The notes: generated by a model from the letters alone, not told the origin. DNA of 64,000 nt from Pseudomonas mohnii (GCF_900105115.1 NZ_FNRV01000001.1:5831501-5895500); one strand, 5' to 3'; numbered from the stretch's first letter, positions 26,283 to 34,625 are shown. Made by a program: numbers and translations.

Positions 26283-26799
26283 AAAGTAACTGGAGAAGGA
26301 ATAAGTTCTAATTAACTGGGCAAACATTCGTTGTTTTCCAAGTTGGTGTTAAGCTGTTGTTACTGATTTTGCTTTTACTAAATTTTAGTTATATCGAAAA
26401 GCCAAATGGCTATAAAAAAATTTTGAACTTCTGGTTTGAAGTGAGGTATGCCGGCAGTTTTATTAATTAAAGGCACTTATAGGGAAGAGTTTGCAAATGC
26501 ATTGAATGGCGCAACGCTATCAAGGTGGCGATTTACTAGTACTGACAATATATACAATAATATATCGGGCTATATTATCTAAGACGTTGATTTACATTGG
26601 TAAAAAATTTGATGTCGTGCGAGGTTGGTCGGCTGTGATCATTATCTGATTGAGGAAGGGTTGCAAAGGAAGTTAGGTGACGAAGTGCTGTTGCCGTGTA
26701 TCTGCAAAAAAATCAGAATAAAAGCAAGCGCGCTTCGTCATTGGTGCTAGTGTTGATAACTTCAATTCACCGCACTTGTCTCTCTAAAGGACGTGCGTC
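26283..26799. other. AT-rich intergenic region upstream of the polysaccharide-like operon
   Basis: 517 bp without a gene and strikingly richer in A and T than the flanks, e.g. TATAAAAAAATTTTGAAC near 26411 and ATATATACAATAATATAT near 26548. Such DNA is typical of MvaT/H-NS-silenced promoters. The following gene has AAAGGACG before its ATG. I could not fix a -35/-10 pair. Confidence 0.6.
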
Positions 26800-28197
26800 A
26801 TGCCCATTCCAAATCCTCGAATCGCGATACTCGGTAATAGAGTGCCCAGTCTGAATCTTCCAGAACTTGAACACTTTTCCGACTTGGGCAGCCTGTTGGC
26901 GGCCCGCGCATTTGATGTATTACTGCTGGACATGCCAGCGGCCTATGCGGGCAAAGTGCTGCGCAAGCTACGCTCGATCCCCCCGTATCGCTATACCCTT
27001 ATTTACTGTTGCCGCGACCAGGATGGCTGGTGTGAAGCGTTGGGCGATGGTGCGTGTCCTGTCGAGTCCAGTGAGATCAAGCAGCTTTGGGGCGCCTGGC
27101 AGGAGCGCTTCAGGCTGCTTGAACAGGGGGCCGCCCCCGAGCGATTCGAAAGCCGGGTGCTGTCCTGGTTGTGGTTGCGCGAAAACGCCCATGTGTTTGC
27201 GTTGCGCGACCCGGAGGTGCCCCAGCATTACCGTTACCCTTTGCTGGACGCCTTGGCTGACAACGAGCAGATCAACGCGTTTGTCTGGCTCGGCTTGATG
27301 GTGCAGCAGGACTGGCTCGAAGAGGGGGTGCTGGTCGATCGCGTTCGCCTCTGTTCAGACTGTGGCTCGGGCCGGCTCAATTACATCGACGTATGCGCCG
27401 AGTGTCAGGCCCTGGACATTTCCCGGCAGCCCTCGTTGCACTGCTTCACCTGTGGGCATGTAGGGCCACAGGAATCCTTTCTCAAAGACGGTGTGCTGCT
27501 GTGCCCCAACTGTTTGAGCCGGCTGCGTCACATCGGTACGGACTACGACCGGCCGATGGAGAACTATCGTTGCCGGTCATGCCAGGCGTTCTTTGTCGAT
27601 GCCGAAGTGCAGGCGCGTTGCCTGGACTGCGGCTTGTCCCATACGCCGGATAAACTGCGAGTCCGCGAGGTCAGGGATTTCCGCCTGAGCGAGGCCGGAC
27701 GGTTCCGCTGCCGCCAGGAGTTCAGTGATCGTTCGGTGCAGAACTTCGGTCGACTCAACCTGCTGGGCGGCAAGGATTTCTATGATCTGCTGAGCTGGCA
27801 GATCCAGGTCGTACGCCGCTACCCGTCGCCGACCTTTTCGGTGATCGGTCTGCGCTTCGTCAACCTGGCCGGCACGTTGTCGCACCTGGGGGAACAGCGC
27901 GGTCATGCCTTCATCGACAGCGTGGCCGATCGCTTGAAGGAAACCGTACGGGAAACGGACCGCTGCTCGCGAAGTACCGAAGAGTTCTTCTGGATCATGC
28001 TTCCCCATACCGATGGCAAAGGCCTGGAGTGCGTCAAACAACGCTTGAGCCGGATCGCCGAGCTGTTTTCCGCGCCGGAGGTCAGCGACCTTTCCCTGCG
28101 TGTCGTCAGCATCACGGCGCCCGATGATCTGCTCGATCAGGAAAACGGTGAACTGCTGCTGGCCCGTTTGGCCGGTGAGTTGGTGTTACACCCATGA
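26800..28197 (+). CDS. Pseudo-receiver / TackOD1-like zinc-ribbon / degenerate GGDEF protein
   Basis: A 465-aa soluble protein. Residues 5-105 look like a degenerate receiver domain (FDVLLLDMPAAYAGKVLRKL, then YTLIYCCRDQDG). Residues ~120-300 hold six CxxC pairs (185/188, 199/202, 215/218, 235/238, 258/261, 274/277), for example LCSDCGSG, HCFTCGHVG, LCPNCLSR and YRCRSCQAFF. They are preceded by YRYPLLDALADNEQINAFVWL. This pattern fits the TackOD1 signalling-output domain, a multi-zinc-ribbon family of unknown function. Residues ~310-465 have the GGDEF fold, but the signature is replaced by STEEFF, so cyclase activity is unlikely. First gene of a four-gene operon and probably its regulatory subunit. 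Confidence 0.75.
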   Translation: MPIPNPRIAILGNRVPSLNLPELEHFSDLGSLLAARAFDVLLLDMPAAYAGKVLRKLRSIPPYRYTLIYCCRDQDGWCEALGDGACPVESSEIKQLWGAWQERFRLLEQGAAPERFESRVLSWLWLRENAHVFALRDPEVPQHYRYPLLDALADNEQINAFVWLGLMVQQDWLEEGVLVDRVRLCSDCGSGRLNYIDVCAECQALDISRQPSLHCFTCGHVGPQESFLKDGVLLCPNCLSRLRHIGTDYDRPMENYRCRSCQAFFVDAEVQARCLDCGLSHTPDKLRVREVRDFRLSEAGRFRCRQEFSDRSVQNFGRLNLLGGKDFYDLLSWQIQVVRRYPSPTFSVIGLRFVNLAGTLSHLGEQRGHAFIDSVADRLKETVRETDRCSRSTEEFFWIMLPHTDGKGLECVKQRLSRIAELFSAPEVSDLSLRVVSITAPDDLLDQENGELLLARLAGELVLHP

Positions 28198-29522
28198 ACC
28201 CCTTGATGGAACAACTCTACAACGCATTGGGTGGGCTTGCCGGGGCGGATGGTCTGAGCCGGTTGTTCTACATGCTCTTTCCATCGTTTCTGATTTTTGA
28301 ATTGCCGATGATGATCCTGGTGATGCTGGGCGTGCTGCGCTGGTTCGCCCGCCGGCGTTCCCGCGTGCCGAAGATCAGCCTTTATCAGCCCAGGGTCTCG
28401 TGCGTCATCACCTGCTACAGCGAAGGAATGGACGTGCAGACCACGCTCTTGAGCCTGTGCGAGCAGACCTACGGCGGTCACATCGAGATGATTCCCGTGG
28501 TCGACGGCGCCACCGTGAACCAGGCGACGCTGGCCGCCGTGCGCAGTTTCAACGTCGACCCGCAGTTGTACCCCAGGCGCCATTTGCGCCCGATCGCCAA
28601 ATGGCAGCGGGGCGGGCGGGTGTCGTCCTTGAACGCCGGCCTGTCGCTGGCCAGTGGCGAAATCGTGATGGCGCTCGATGGCGACACATCCTTCGACAAC
28701 AACATGGTCAGCGCCATCGTGCGGCATTTCGAAGACCCCATGGTGCCCGCGGTGGCCGGTAGCCTGCGGGTGCGCAATGTCTGGGGTTCCTGGGTCACGG
28801 CGATGCAGTCGCTGGAATACCTGCTGTCGATCCACATGTCGAAGATCGGTCTGGCGGAATGGAACCTGGTCAACAACGTGTCCGGGGCCTTTGGCGCCTT
28901 CCGCCGCAGCTTCCTGGTGAAAATCGGCGGCTGGAACACCCATACCGCCGAAGACCTGGACCTGACGCTGCGTATCAAGAGCTACTTCAAACGCCATGAC
29001 CTGAGAATCCCCTTCGAGCCTGAAGCGATTGGCCACACCGACGCGCCGGCGACACTCAGCCAGTTCCTGATGCAGCGCCTGCGCTGGGATGGCGACCTGT
29101 TCTTTCTGTACATCAGGAAGCACAACCGCAACATCAGCCCGAAACTATTGGGCTGGAAAACTTTTCTGATGATCCTGTTGACGGGCTTCTTTTTCCAGTT
29201 GGTGCTGCCGTTCATCATCTTCACCTACACCTTGCTGGCCATCTTCATCCTGCCGGGCATGACCCTGTTGTTTCTGTTTTCGCTGATCTATCTGTTGTAC
29301 CTGACGATCACCCTGCTGATGTTCGGCGCCATGTTGTTGATGATCTCCGACCGCCCTCGACAGGACATGACCCTCGGCCTGCTGGTGCCGTTCTTCCCGC
29401 TGTTCATGTTGCTCCTGCGCTGCTGGAGCGTGGTCGCCATGCTCAACGAAATGTTCCGCCGCGGGCATGAAGAAAGCTCGATGGCGCCCTGGTGGGTGCT
29501 GAAACGAGCCACGAGGTTTTGA
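28194..29522 (+). CDS. Membrane glycosyltransferase family 2 (polysaccharide synthase)
   Basis: A 442-aa processive-type GT2. One N-terminal helix (residues 25-50) precedes the cytoplasmic catalytic domain with SCVITCYSEGMDVQTTLLSL, D104 in VVDGAT, the DxD motif ALDGDTSF (162-164), TAEDLDLTLR (253-254) and QRLRW (294-298). Four to five membrane helices follow at 321-417. This D,D,D,QxxRW set is that of BcsA, PgaC and hyaluronan synthase, which polymerise a sugar and extrude the chain. No PilZ domain is attached. The ATG overlaps the preceding stop (ATGA), so it is translationally coupled to the TackOD1/GGDEF protein. The polymer made is unknown. Confidence 0.88.
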   Translation: MNPLMEQLYNALGGLAGADGLSRLFYMLFPSFLIFELPMMILVMLGVLRWFARRRSRVPKISLYQPRVSCVITCYSEGMDVQTTLLSLCEQTYGGHIEMIPVVDGATVNQATLAAVRSFNVDPQLYPRRHLRPIAKWQRGGRVSSLNAGLSLASGEIVMALDGDTSFDNNMVSAIVRHFEDPMVPAVAGSLRVRNVWGSWVTAMQSLEYLLSIHMSKIGLAEWNLVNNVSGAFGAFRRSFLVKIGGWNTHTAEDLDLTLRIKSYFKRHDLRIPFEPEAIGHTDAPATLSQFLMQRLRWDGDLFFLYIRKHNRNISPKLLGWKTFLMILLTGFFFQLVLPFIIFTYTLLAIFILPGMTLLFLFSLIYLLYLTITLLMFGAMLLMISDRPRQDMTLGLLVPFFPLFMLLLRCWSVVAMLNEMFRRGHEESSMAPWWVLKRATRF

Positions 29523-29523
29523 C

Positions 29524-30354
29524 ATGCGTTCGATCCTTCAGGCCCTGTGCTTGCCCCTGCTGGTGGTCCTGTCGTTGACCGCGCAGGCGGCGCAAGCGGA
29601 GAAATGGTCACAGGCCAGTTATGTCTGGGACAGCGAAGCGTTGCTCGATCCCGGCCAGCGGCCGGCTGAACTGGACGCACTGCGCAACGCCGGGATGGAC
29701 AAGATTTACCTGGGCCTCAAGGCCGCGCAGATCAAAGACCTGGGCACGACCCGCCAGCGCCTGGAACAGTTGCTGCGGGACGCGGCGGGCAAGGGGGTAC
29801 AGGTCAGCCTGCTACTGGGCGACCCGAGCTGGATCGAACCGCCGGAACGCCATCAGCTCACCGATCTGCTGGCGAAACTCAAGGGGCTTGCCTTCAGCAG
29901 CCTGCACCTGGACCTGGAAGTCGAGCAACTGGGCATGCCCGTTCCGGATCAGCGCCTCAAAGACTGGCTCGAAACCTTGCGCGTAGCTTCTTCGGTGAGC
30001 CCATGGCCGGTCGAGATTTCCAGTCACCATCGCTGGTTCGCTGACCCTAAACCTGGACAAACCTGCGTGCCCTGTGCGCTTCCCGGTGCGGGAGTGCGGC
30101 AGGTCAGCCTGATGATTTACACCCGTAACCCCAACAACAGCGCGCGAATGGCAGAGCAAATCGCCAGGCGCTGGCCCGACCTGCAATTTCGCCTGGCACA
30201 AAGCACGGAGCCGCAACTGGATGCCACGGAGTCCTGGGCCGGTGTTTCGACCGAACAGTTGCAGCACCAGAGCAGCGCCTGGCGTGAACAACTGCAACCT
30301 CTCGGGATTGCCGGCATTGACTGGCAAGCCTGGCGAGACTTTCCAAAACGGTGA
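29524..30354 (+). CDS. Secreted protein of the polysaccharide-like operon, possible TIM-barrel hydrolase
   Basis: A 276-aa exported protein. The N-terminus MRSILQALCLPLLVVLSLTA is a clear signal peptide with likely cleavage after AQAAQA. The mature part (YVWDSEALLDPGQRPAELDALRNAGMDKIYLGLK, VSLLLGDPSWIEPP, LHLDLEVEQLG, PVEISSHHRWF, VSLMIYTRNP, GIDWQAWRDF) alternates beta strands and helices like a TIM barrel. LDLEVEQL could supply acidic catalytic residues, as in glycoside hydrolases that trim exopolysaccharides. I do not recognise a named family, so the enzymatic role is inference. The gene starts 1 bp after the glycosyltransferase stop. Confidence 0.65.
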   Translation: MRSILQALCLPLLVVLSLTAQAAQAEKWSQASYVWDSEALLDPGQRPAELDALRNAGMDKIYLGLKAAQIKDLGTTRQRLEQLLRDAAGKGVQVSLLLGDPSWIEPPERHQLTDLLAKLKGLAFSSLHLDLEVEQLGMPVPDQRLKDWLETLRVASSVSPWPVEISSHHRWFADPKPGQTCVPCALPGAGVRQVSLMIYTRNPNNSARMAEQIARRWPDLQFRLAQSTEPQLDATESWAGVSTEQLQHQSSAWREQLQPLGIAGIDWQAWRDFPKR

Positions 30355-30360
30355 ACCCCC

Positions 30361-31476
30361 ATGAAGATTCGTTTTGATAGTCGTAAAGAACTGAGCCCGA
30401 CCCACGAGCAGGGTTTGAACGTGCTCTATGCACCGGGCAAGCGCACGGCGTTTCGCGTGCGCTGGTATTTGATCCTGTTTCTGGTCGCCAGCCCGTTGAT
30501 CTGGCTGGGTGGCAAGCTGGCCTACGGCATGCTGATGATCGATGCGCCGGCTCAGTTGCGCTTGCCGATCATCGAAGTGCGTGCGAGGGATAGCGGTCGG
30601 GTCGAGCAACTGTTGGTCAAGGCCGGTGACCAGATTGGCGTCGATCAGCCGCTGGTCAATCTCGACAACCCCGAATGGCGGGCCCGGTTATCGCAACTGG
30701 CGGCCCTGCCGACCAACACCACACCGGTACGCAATACCAAATTGGGCGGCAGTGAGCGTCAGCTGCTCAATACCCGCATAGGCCGGGCACAGGCGCGCGT
30801 GAAGGTGCTGGAAGATCTGGTGTCGCGTGGCGCCGTTTCGCCGGGGGAAGTGTTGACGGCCAAATCCGAACTCGATGGTTTCAGGGCCGATCTGTTGGCG
30901 TTCGAGCGCCGTGAGCAACTGGCCAATCAGGCGCCGTTGAGCGTTGAGCGAGACGTCATTCAACAAAACGCCGAGCAGCAGTGGCTGAAGACGCGCCTGG
31001 CCGCGTTGCCGATCAAGGCCCCGCAGAGCGGACGCGTGGCGGAAGTGATGATCAACCCCGGTGAAAACGTCGGTGCCGGGACCTTGCTGATGCGCATCGA
31101 ACGACAGGAAGACCCGCTGCTGTGGATTTACCTGGAGCCGCAAAATATCAGCTACGCCGCCATTGGCCAGGCATTGCGCGTGCGCATGCCCAACGGTGAC
31201 TGGCTGGAGGCTCATGTTGTCCAGGCAGTGGACAGCGCCGGGCGCACGCCGACAGTGTTACGCGGACCGTTTACGGCCAGCGAAATGGGTTTGCAAGTCG
31301 CTGCCCGATTCGATCACCCGCTGCCGGCGAAGTGGCGAATCGATCAACTGCCGTTGAATGTGCGGTTTCCCACTGACTGGCAGCAGATGTTCGCCGACAG
31401 CCGTGAACTCATCGAGCAAGCGGGCGATCTGTTCGCCATTGGCCGGGCAACGGCCACCGCCCAGGAAAGTCGCTAA
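30361..31476 (+). CDS. HlyD/Alg44-like periplasmic adaptor
   Basis: A 371-aa protein with one membrane helix near residues 35-58 (WYLILFLVASPLIWLGGKLAYG) followed by a periplasmic membrane-fusion domain. The two lipoyl half-motifs are EVRARDSGRVEQLLVKAGDQ and ALPIKAPQSGRVAEVMINPGENV. Between them lies an alpha-helical hairpin (ERQLLNTRIGRAQARVKVLEDLVSRG). The C-terminal barrel contains LWIYLEPQNISYAAIGQALRVR. It resembles the HlyD part of the alginate protein Alg44, which links polymerase and export. It lacks a PilZ domain at its short N-terminus. Last gene of the operon, 6 bp after the secreted protein. No outer-membrane channel gene is adjacent. Confidence 0.82.
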   Translation: MKIRFDSRKELSPTHEQGLNVLYAPGKRTAFRVRWYLILFLVASPLIWLGGKLAYGMLMIDAPAQLRLPIIEVRARDSGRVEQLLVKAGDQIGVDQPLVNLDNPEWRARLSQLAALPTNTTPVRNTKLGGSERQLLNTRIGRAQARVKVLEDLVSRGAVSPGEVLTAKSELDGFRADLLAFERREQLANQAPLSVERDVIQQNAEQQWLKTRLAALPIKAPQSGRVAEVMINPGENVGAGTLLMRIERQEDPLLWIYLEPQNISYAAIGQALRVRMPNGDWLEAHVVQAVDSAGRTPTVLRGPFTASEMGLQVAARFDHPLPAKWRIDQLPLNVRFPTDWQQMFADSRELIEQAGDLFAIGRATATAQESR

Positions 31477-31534
31477 AGGATGACGGCCGATCCAGCATCG
31501 CCGACCTGACGGGCACTTGGCCTGGGGCGGCCTC

Positions 31535-31795
31535 TCAGACGTACTGATGACGGCGTGCAGTGGCGGCGGTTTCGGTCGCCTGCAGATGCTCGGCCAGCAC
31601 ATCGTTCAAGAACCGGAACTGATCATTGAGCCCGACCACTTCGTTGTTGAAGTGATTGGCGGCGGCCGGAATCAGCAGGGCTTCGAATTTTTTGTCGAAT
31701 ACCAGGGTCAACACTTTACGAGACTCGAAAGGTTGCGAGTAATAGTTGTTGCCAAACACCGGGAAGCTCACGGACAGGGTGACTTCGTTGATCAT
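31535..31795 (-). CDS. Small hypothetical protein, 86 aa
   Basis: Starts MINEVTLSVSFPVFGNNYYS with GAGGAGCG upstream of the ATG. Soluble, with a beta-rich first half (SRKVLTLVFDKKFEALLIPAA) and a helical tail (FLNDVLAEHLQATETAATARR). I do not recognise the family. Its start codon overlaps the stop of a 30-aa membrane peptide gene (ATGA), so the two are translationally coupled. Convergent with the HlyD-like gene. Confidence 0.6.
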   Translation of the reverse strand: MINEVTLSVSFPVFGNNYYSQPFESRKVLTLVFDKKFEALLIPAAANHFNNEVVGLNDQFRFLNDVLAEHLQATETAATARRHQYV

Positions 31796-31884
31796 GACGT
31801 GCGCTCCTCGGAGAGGACGAACCAGCCGAATGCACTCAACGTGAAGGCCGTCAGGGCCAGACAGGTCAGGAGATGGATAAGCAT
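31792..31884 (-). CDS. Very small membrane peptide, 30 aa
   Basis: A 30-residue frame reading MLIHLLTCLALTAFTLSAFG then WFVLSEERTS. A GGAGGG sequence lies about 7 nt before the ATG. One hydrophobic helix fills almost the whole peptide, with a short charged end. Its TGA overlaps the ATG of the 86-aa gene, a layout typical of real coupled genes. Small single-helix peptides of this kind often modulate a membrane complex; no function can be assigned. Confidence 0.6.
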   Translation of the reverse strand: MLIHLLTCLALTAFTLSAFGWFVLSEERTS

Positions 31885-32158
31885 GGTTCGACCCTCCGCT
31901 ACAGGGTTTCGTGTTGGGTTGGAACCGATCCTACGCTGACGGTGACGGGGCGGAAGAAATTCCTGGCGATGGTGAATATCGACATAAGTGATGGTCGGTT
32001 TTTGACCGTGTCGTTGAGGGTTTTATCGCGGACAAGCGGCGAAACCGGCATTGGGCGCAAGGTCCGCGCCGAGCGGACAATGGCCGCCACCTATACTCAG
32101 TTCAGGAGCTCTTGAACACCGAACATCCCGCTCGGAGCCGACTTTAGGAACTGCGATC

Positions 32159-33220
32159 TTGAACCTGCGCTGGTTGATCGTCGTCATACTGATGCTACTG
32201 GCGGGGTGCGCCACGCCACCGCGTGCGCCGGTGGCACCGCCCATCATTATTTCTCCCAGCACCTGGCAACAAGTGGATCGGGAGATCATTCAGGCGTCGC
32301 AATCGGCGACCGAGCAGACAAAAATCTACGCCCACGGTGCCATGGATTACTGGCGCACGCGGGTCTATGAGTTGACCGAGCAGAACTTCATTCCCTGGTT
32401 CAGCAGTTACTGGACCCAGGAATGGCTGTCAATGAAGGTCAGCTGGTACACCATCAGCGCCAAGGGCGAGCAGGACGCCTCGGAAAAGCGCCTGGCGGCT
32501 TATCTGCTGGAGCAGTATCAGGAAAAGGTCCTGGCGCCGGTGGCGGTGGAGATCGACCCGGATGCGATTCTCAGCCTGGCGGCGGCTTTCTACGTGGACA
32601 TTCTCAAGGAAGAACTGCAGAAAATCTCCCAACGCCATGGCGTGCCGATGGCCCAACTCAATGGCCGTATCCAGAAAATACCGGCCATCGCCCTTGGGCC
32701 GCCACCGGCCCGGGACGCCTCGCTTTATCAGATCGTTCACACCGAACAATTGAACAGCTTGCCGGCCTACGCCGCGTTGGTCGACAAGATCCACAAGGCT
32801 GGCGGCGATAAAGGCGTTGGTTCGACCGACACCGCCATGGCCCCCGTGGCCAGGCGCGCGAGCCAGCGGATGGAAGCCGAAATGGCCCCGCGCGGGGCGG
32901 CCAGTGCGGTGGCCGCGGCGGCCGGCAAACTCGCCGGGGGGTTGATCACCGTGGGGGTGGCGGGGGTTCGTGCATTGATTCAGGCCGCCGACCGGCCGGA
33001 CAGCGAAGCGTTGATCCGCAGCAGCCTGGGCAACACCTTCGACAAAGCCTGGGTGAAGCTGGTGCAGAACCCGACCACCGGTGTCATGGCCGGGACCTTG
33101 TACATGGCGGCGCAAATAGAAGGCAACCTGGCACAGAGTGCTGAACCGCCGGTCGGTTCAGGCGTGGGGTCTGTCGATTGGAGCCCGACTGAATCGACTA
33201 ACCAGCAGATCAACCCATGA
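32159..33220 (+). CDS. Hypothetical lipoprotein, 353 aa
   Basis: The best start is a TTG at 32159 with AGGAA 8 nt upstream. It gives MNLRWLIVVILMLLAGCATP, a textbook lipoprotein signal with lipobox LLAGC. The frame is open further upstream, but those residues do not look exported. The mature protein is largely helical (DYWRTRVYELTEQNFIPWFSSYWTQEW, LAAYLLEQYQEKVLAPVAVEID). A glycine/alanine-rich segment near residues 255-300 (SAVAAAAGKLAGGLITVGVAG) could insert into a membrane. No known family recognised. Gene 17 bp upstream of a DUF1428 gene. Confidence 0.75.
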   Translation: MNLRWLIVVILMLLAGCATPPRAPVAPPIIISPSTWQQVDREIIQASQSATEQTKIYAHGAMDYWRTRVYELTEQNFIPWFSSYWTQEWLSMKVSWYTISAKGEQDASEKRLAAYLLEQYQEKVLAPVAVEIDPDAILSLAAAFYVDILKEELQKISQRHGVPMAQLNGRIQKIPAIALGPPPARDASLYQIVHTEQLNSLPAYAALVDKIHKAGGDKGVGSTDTAMAPVARRASQRMEAEMAPRGAASAVAAAAGKLAGGLITVGVAGVRALIQAADRPDSEALIRSSLGNTFDKAWVKLVQNPTTGVMAGTLYMAAQIEGNLAQSAEPPVGSGVGSVDWSPTESTNQQINP

Positions 33221-33236
33221 CCCAAGGAGAAGCCCC

Positions 33237-33590
33237 ATGTCTTATGTCGATGGTTTTATCGCGGCGGTGCCCACCGCTAATCGTGAAAAATTCAAGAAAC
33301 ACGCTGAAATCGCCGCGGCGATCTTCAAGGAAAACGGCGCGTTGAGCCTGGCCGAGTGCTGGGGCGATGACGTGCCGGAGGGCAAGGTCACGTCGTTCCC
33401 GATGGCGGTAAAACTCAAGGAAGACGAGACCGTGGTGTTTGGCTGGATCATCTGGCCGGACAAGGCCACCCGCAATGCCGGGATGGAGAAAATGATGCAG
33501 GACTCGCGCATGAAGCCGGACGTCAATCCGATGCCGTTCGATGGCCAACGCATGGTATTCGGCGGTTTCGAACTGTTCGTCCAGGCCTGA
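33237..33590 (+). CDS. DUF1428 family protein
   Basis: A 117-aa protein starting MSYVDGFIAAVPTANREKFK, the typical opening of DUF1428 proteins (ferredoxin-like alpha/beta-barrel dimers, E. coli YbaA type). It continues with ECWGDDVPEGKVTSFPMAV, FGWIIWPDKATRN and MPFDGQRMVFGGFELFV. AAGGAGA precedes the ATG by 7 nt. The biochemical role of the family is unknown. It follows the lipoprotein gene closely and may be co-transcribed with it. Confidence 0.9.
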   Translation: MSYVDGFIAAVPTANREKFKKHAEIAAAIFKENGALSLAECWGDDVPEGKVTSFPMAVKLKEDETVVFGWIIWPDKATRNAGMEKMMQDSRMKPDVNPMPFDGQRMVFGGFELFVQA

Positions 33591-33604
33591 GGCAGGCCCC
33601 GGGG

Positions 33605-33799
33605 TCACTCCGCCGTCGGGGTGATCCTGCAGCTTTTGCGATGGCGGATCTCGTCATCGGTCGGCCGCACCCTGATGAATTCGAAACGCGGCTCGCCTTC
33701 GCTGTAGTGCACCAGCCAGCCCCATTCCAGTTCGAACTCATCCTGGCCGGGCCTGGGCGGCTCGGCCCACCATGGTTCCTTGCTGATGATCTGTCGCAT
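33605..33799 (-). CDS. Small conserved hypothetical protein, 64 aa
   Basis: Starts MRQIISKEPWWAEPPRPGQD with a good GGAGGGG ribosome site. It continues ELEWGWLVHYSEGEPRFEFI and ends RKSCRITPTAE. Rich in Trp, Glu and Arg, soluble, with no recognised domain. Convergent with the DUF1428 gene (15 bp apart) and divergent from thpR. Confidence 0.6.
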   Translation of the reverse strand: MRQIISKEPWWAEPPRPGQDEFELEWGWLVHYSEGEPRFEFIRVRPTDDEIRHRKSCRITPTAE

Positions 33800-33906
33800 G
33801 ACCCCTCCGATTGAATCGCTCGCCTCAACTATAGACCCGTGGCGAGGGCGCTTGTCGCTACGTCACAGGTTGTACACTCATGCGGTCTGCCGCCGAGGTG
33901 TCCTGC

Positions 33907-34446
33907 ATGAATGACGAATCCCGCGAACCGTTCAAACGGCTGTTTTTTGCCCTGGATTGCGCCCCCGCGCAACGCAAGGCCATCGCCCAGTGGCGTGGCG
34001 CGCTGCAACTGCGCAGCGGGCGGCCGGTGCCGGTGGAGAACTTTCATCTGACCCTGAAGTTTCTGGGTGCGGTGGCGGTGGGGCAGATTGCGGACATTTG
34101 CACGGCGGTCGCGTCCGTACGCACACCCGACGCGCGTTTGACCGTGGCGCTGGATCGGCTGGATGTCTGGCGCAGGGCAGGGGTGTTGGTATTGGCGCCG
34201 GAACAGGCACCGCCGGCGCTGTTGCGCCTGGTGTATGACCTGGAACAGGCCTTGTTGCCGTTTGGACTGGAGGATGCGCCACGGGAATTTCGTCCGCACC
34301 TGACCCTGGCCCGCGACTATCGGGCGCCGGTGCCGGAGTCCACCTCGTCACCTGAGTTTTTCCTGCGCGCCGACCGCTTCACCCTGTTCGAATCCCATAA
34401 GGGCCGCTACCGGGCGCTGGCGGATTGGCCGCTGGGGGCGGCGTAG
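33907..34446 (+). CDS. thpR: RNA 2',3'-cyclic phosphodiesterase ThpR
   Basis: A 179-aa member of the 2H phosphoesterase superfamily (LigT/ThpR). The two HxTx motifs are present, NFHLTLKFLG and FRPHLTLARDY. The N-terminal RLFFALDCAPAQRKAIAQW is the standard start region. It hydrolyses 2',3'-cyclic phosphate ends of RNA to 2'-phosphates and shows RNA-ligase activity in vitro. The ATG at 33907 has GAGGTG 5-7 nt upstream; an in-frame ATG at 33880 is less likely. Single gene. Confidence 0.92.
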   Translation: MNDESREPFKRLFFALDCAPAQRKAIAQWRGALQLRSGRPVPVENFHLTLKFLGAVAVGQIADICTAVASVRTPDARLTVALDRLDVWRRAGVLVLAPEQAPPALLRLVYDLEQALLPFGLEDAPREFRPHLTLARDYRAPVPESTSSPEFFLRADRFTLFESHKGRYRALADWPLGAA

Positions 34447-34456
34447 GCACTGCTAC

Positions 34457-34480
34457 AAAAAAAGGCGCCCGAGGGCGCCG
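34457..34480 (-). terminator. Rho-independent terminator for potF
   Basis: Read leftward: GGCGCC, tetraloop CTCG, GGCGCC, then seven T residues. It ends the leftward polyamine binding-protein transcript about 145 nt after its stop and lies just after the end of thpR. Confidence 0.85.
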
Positions 34481-34581
34481 AAATTCACCTTAACCGAGGA
34501 GCCAGGTGAGTGATGCAGCGGTGGTAAGGCGCTGCATGAACGTCAATCGGAAAATCAGATTTCAACCTGCACCCCCAACTT

Positions 34582-34606
34582 GTGGGAGCGAGCTTGCTCG
34601 CGATAG
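34582..34606. repeat. Single REP element
   Basis: GTGGGAGCGAGCTTGCTCGC followed by GATAG: one REP palindrome without an inverted partner, 20 bp downstream of the potF stop. Confidence 0.8.
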
Positions 34607-34625
34607 CGGCATCAGGTGCACTGAA

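Noticed and set aside
26420..26446. GAACTT near 26425 as an AlgU (sigma-22) promoter for the polysaccharide operon
   Set aside because: No TCTGA-like -10 element at 16-17 bp spacing.
27577..29123. Leftward frames opposite the TackOD1/GT2 genes (154 and 328 aa)
   Set aside because: Shadows of the real operon genes, which carry clear catalytic motifs and overlapping starts.
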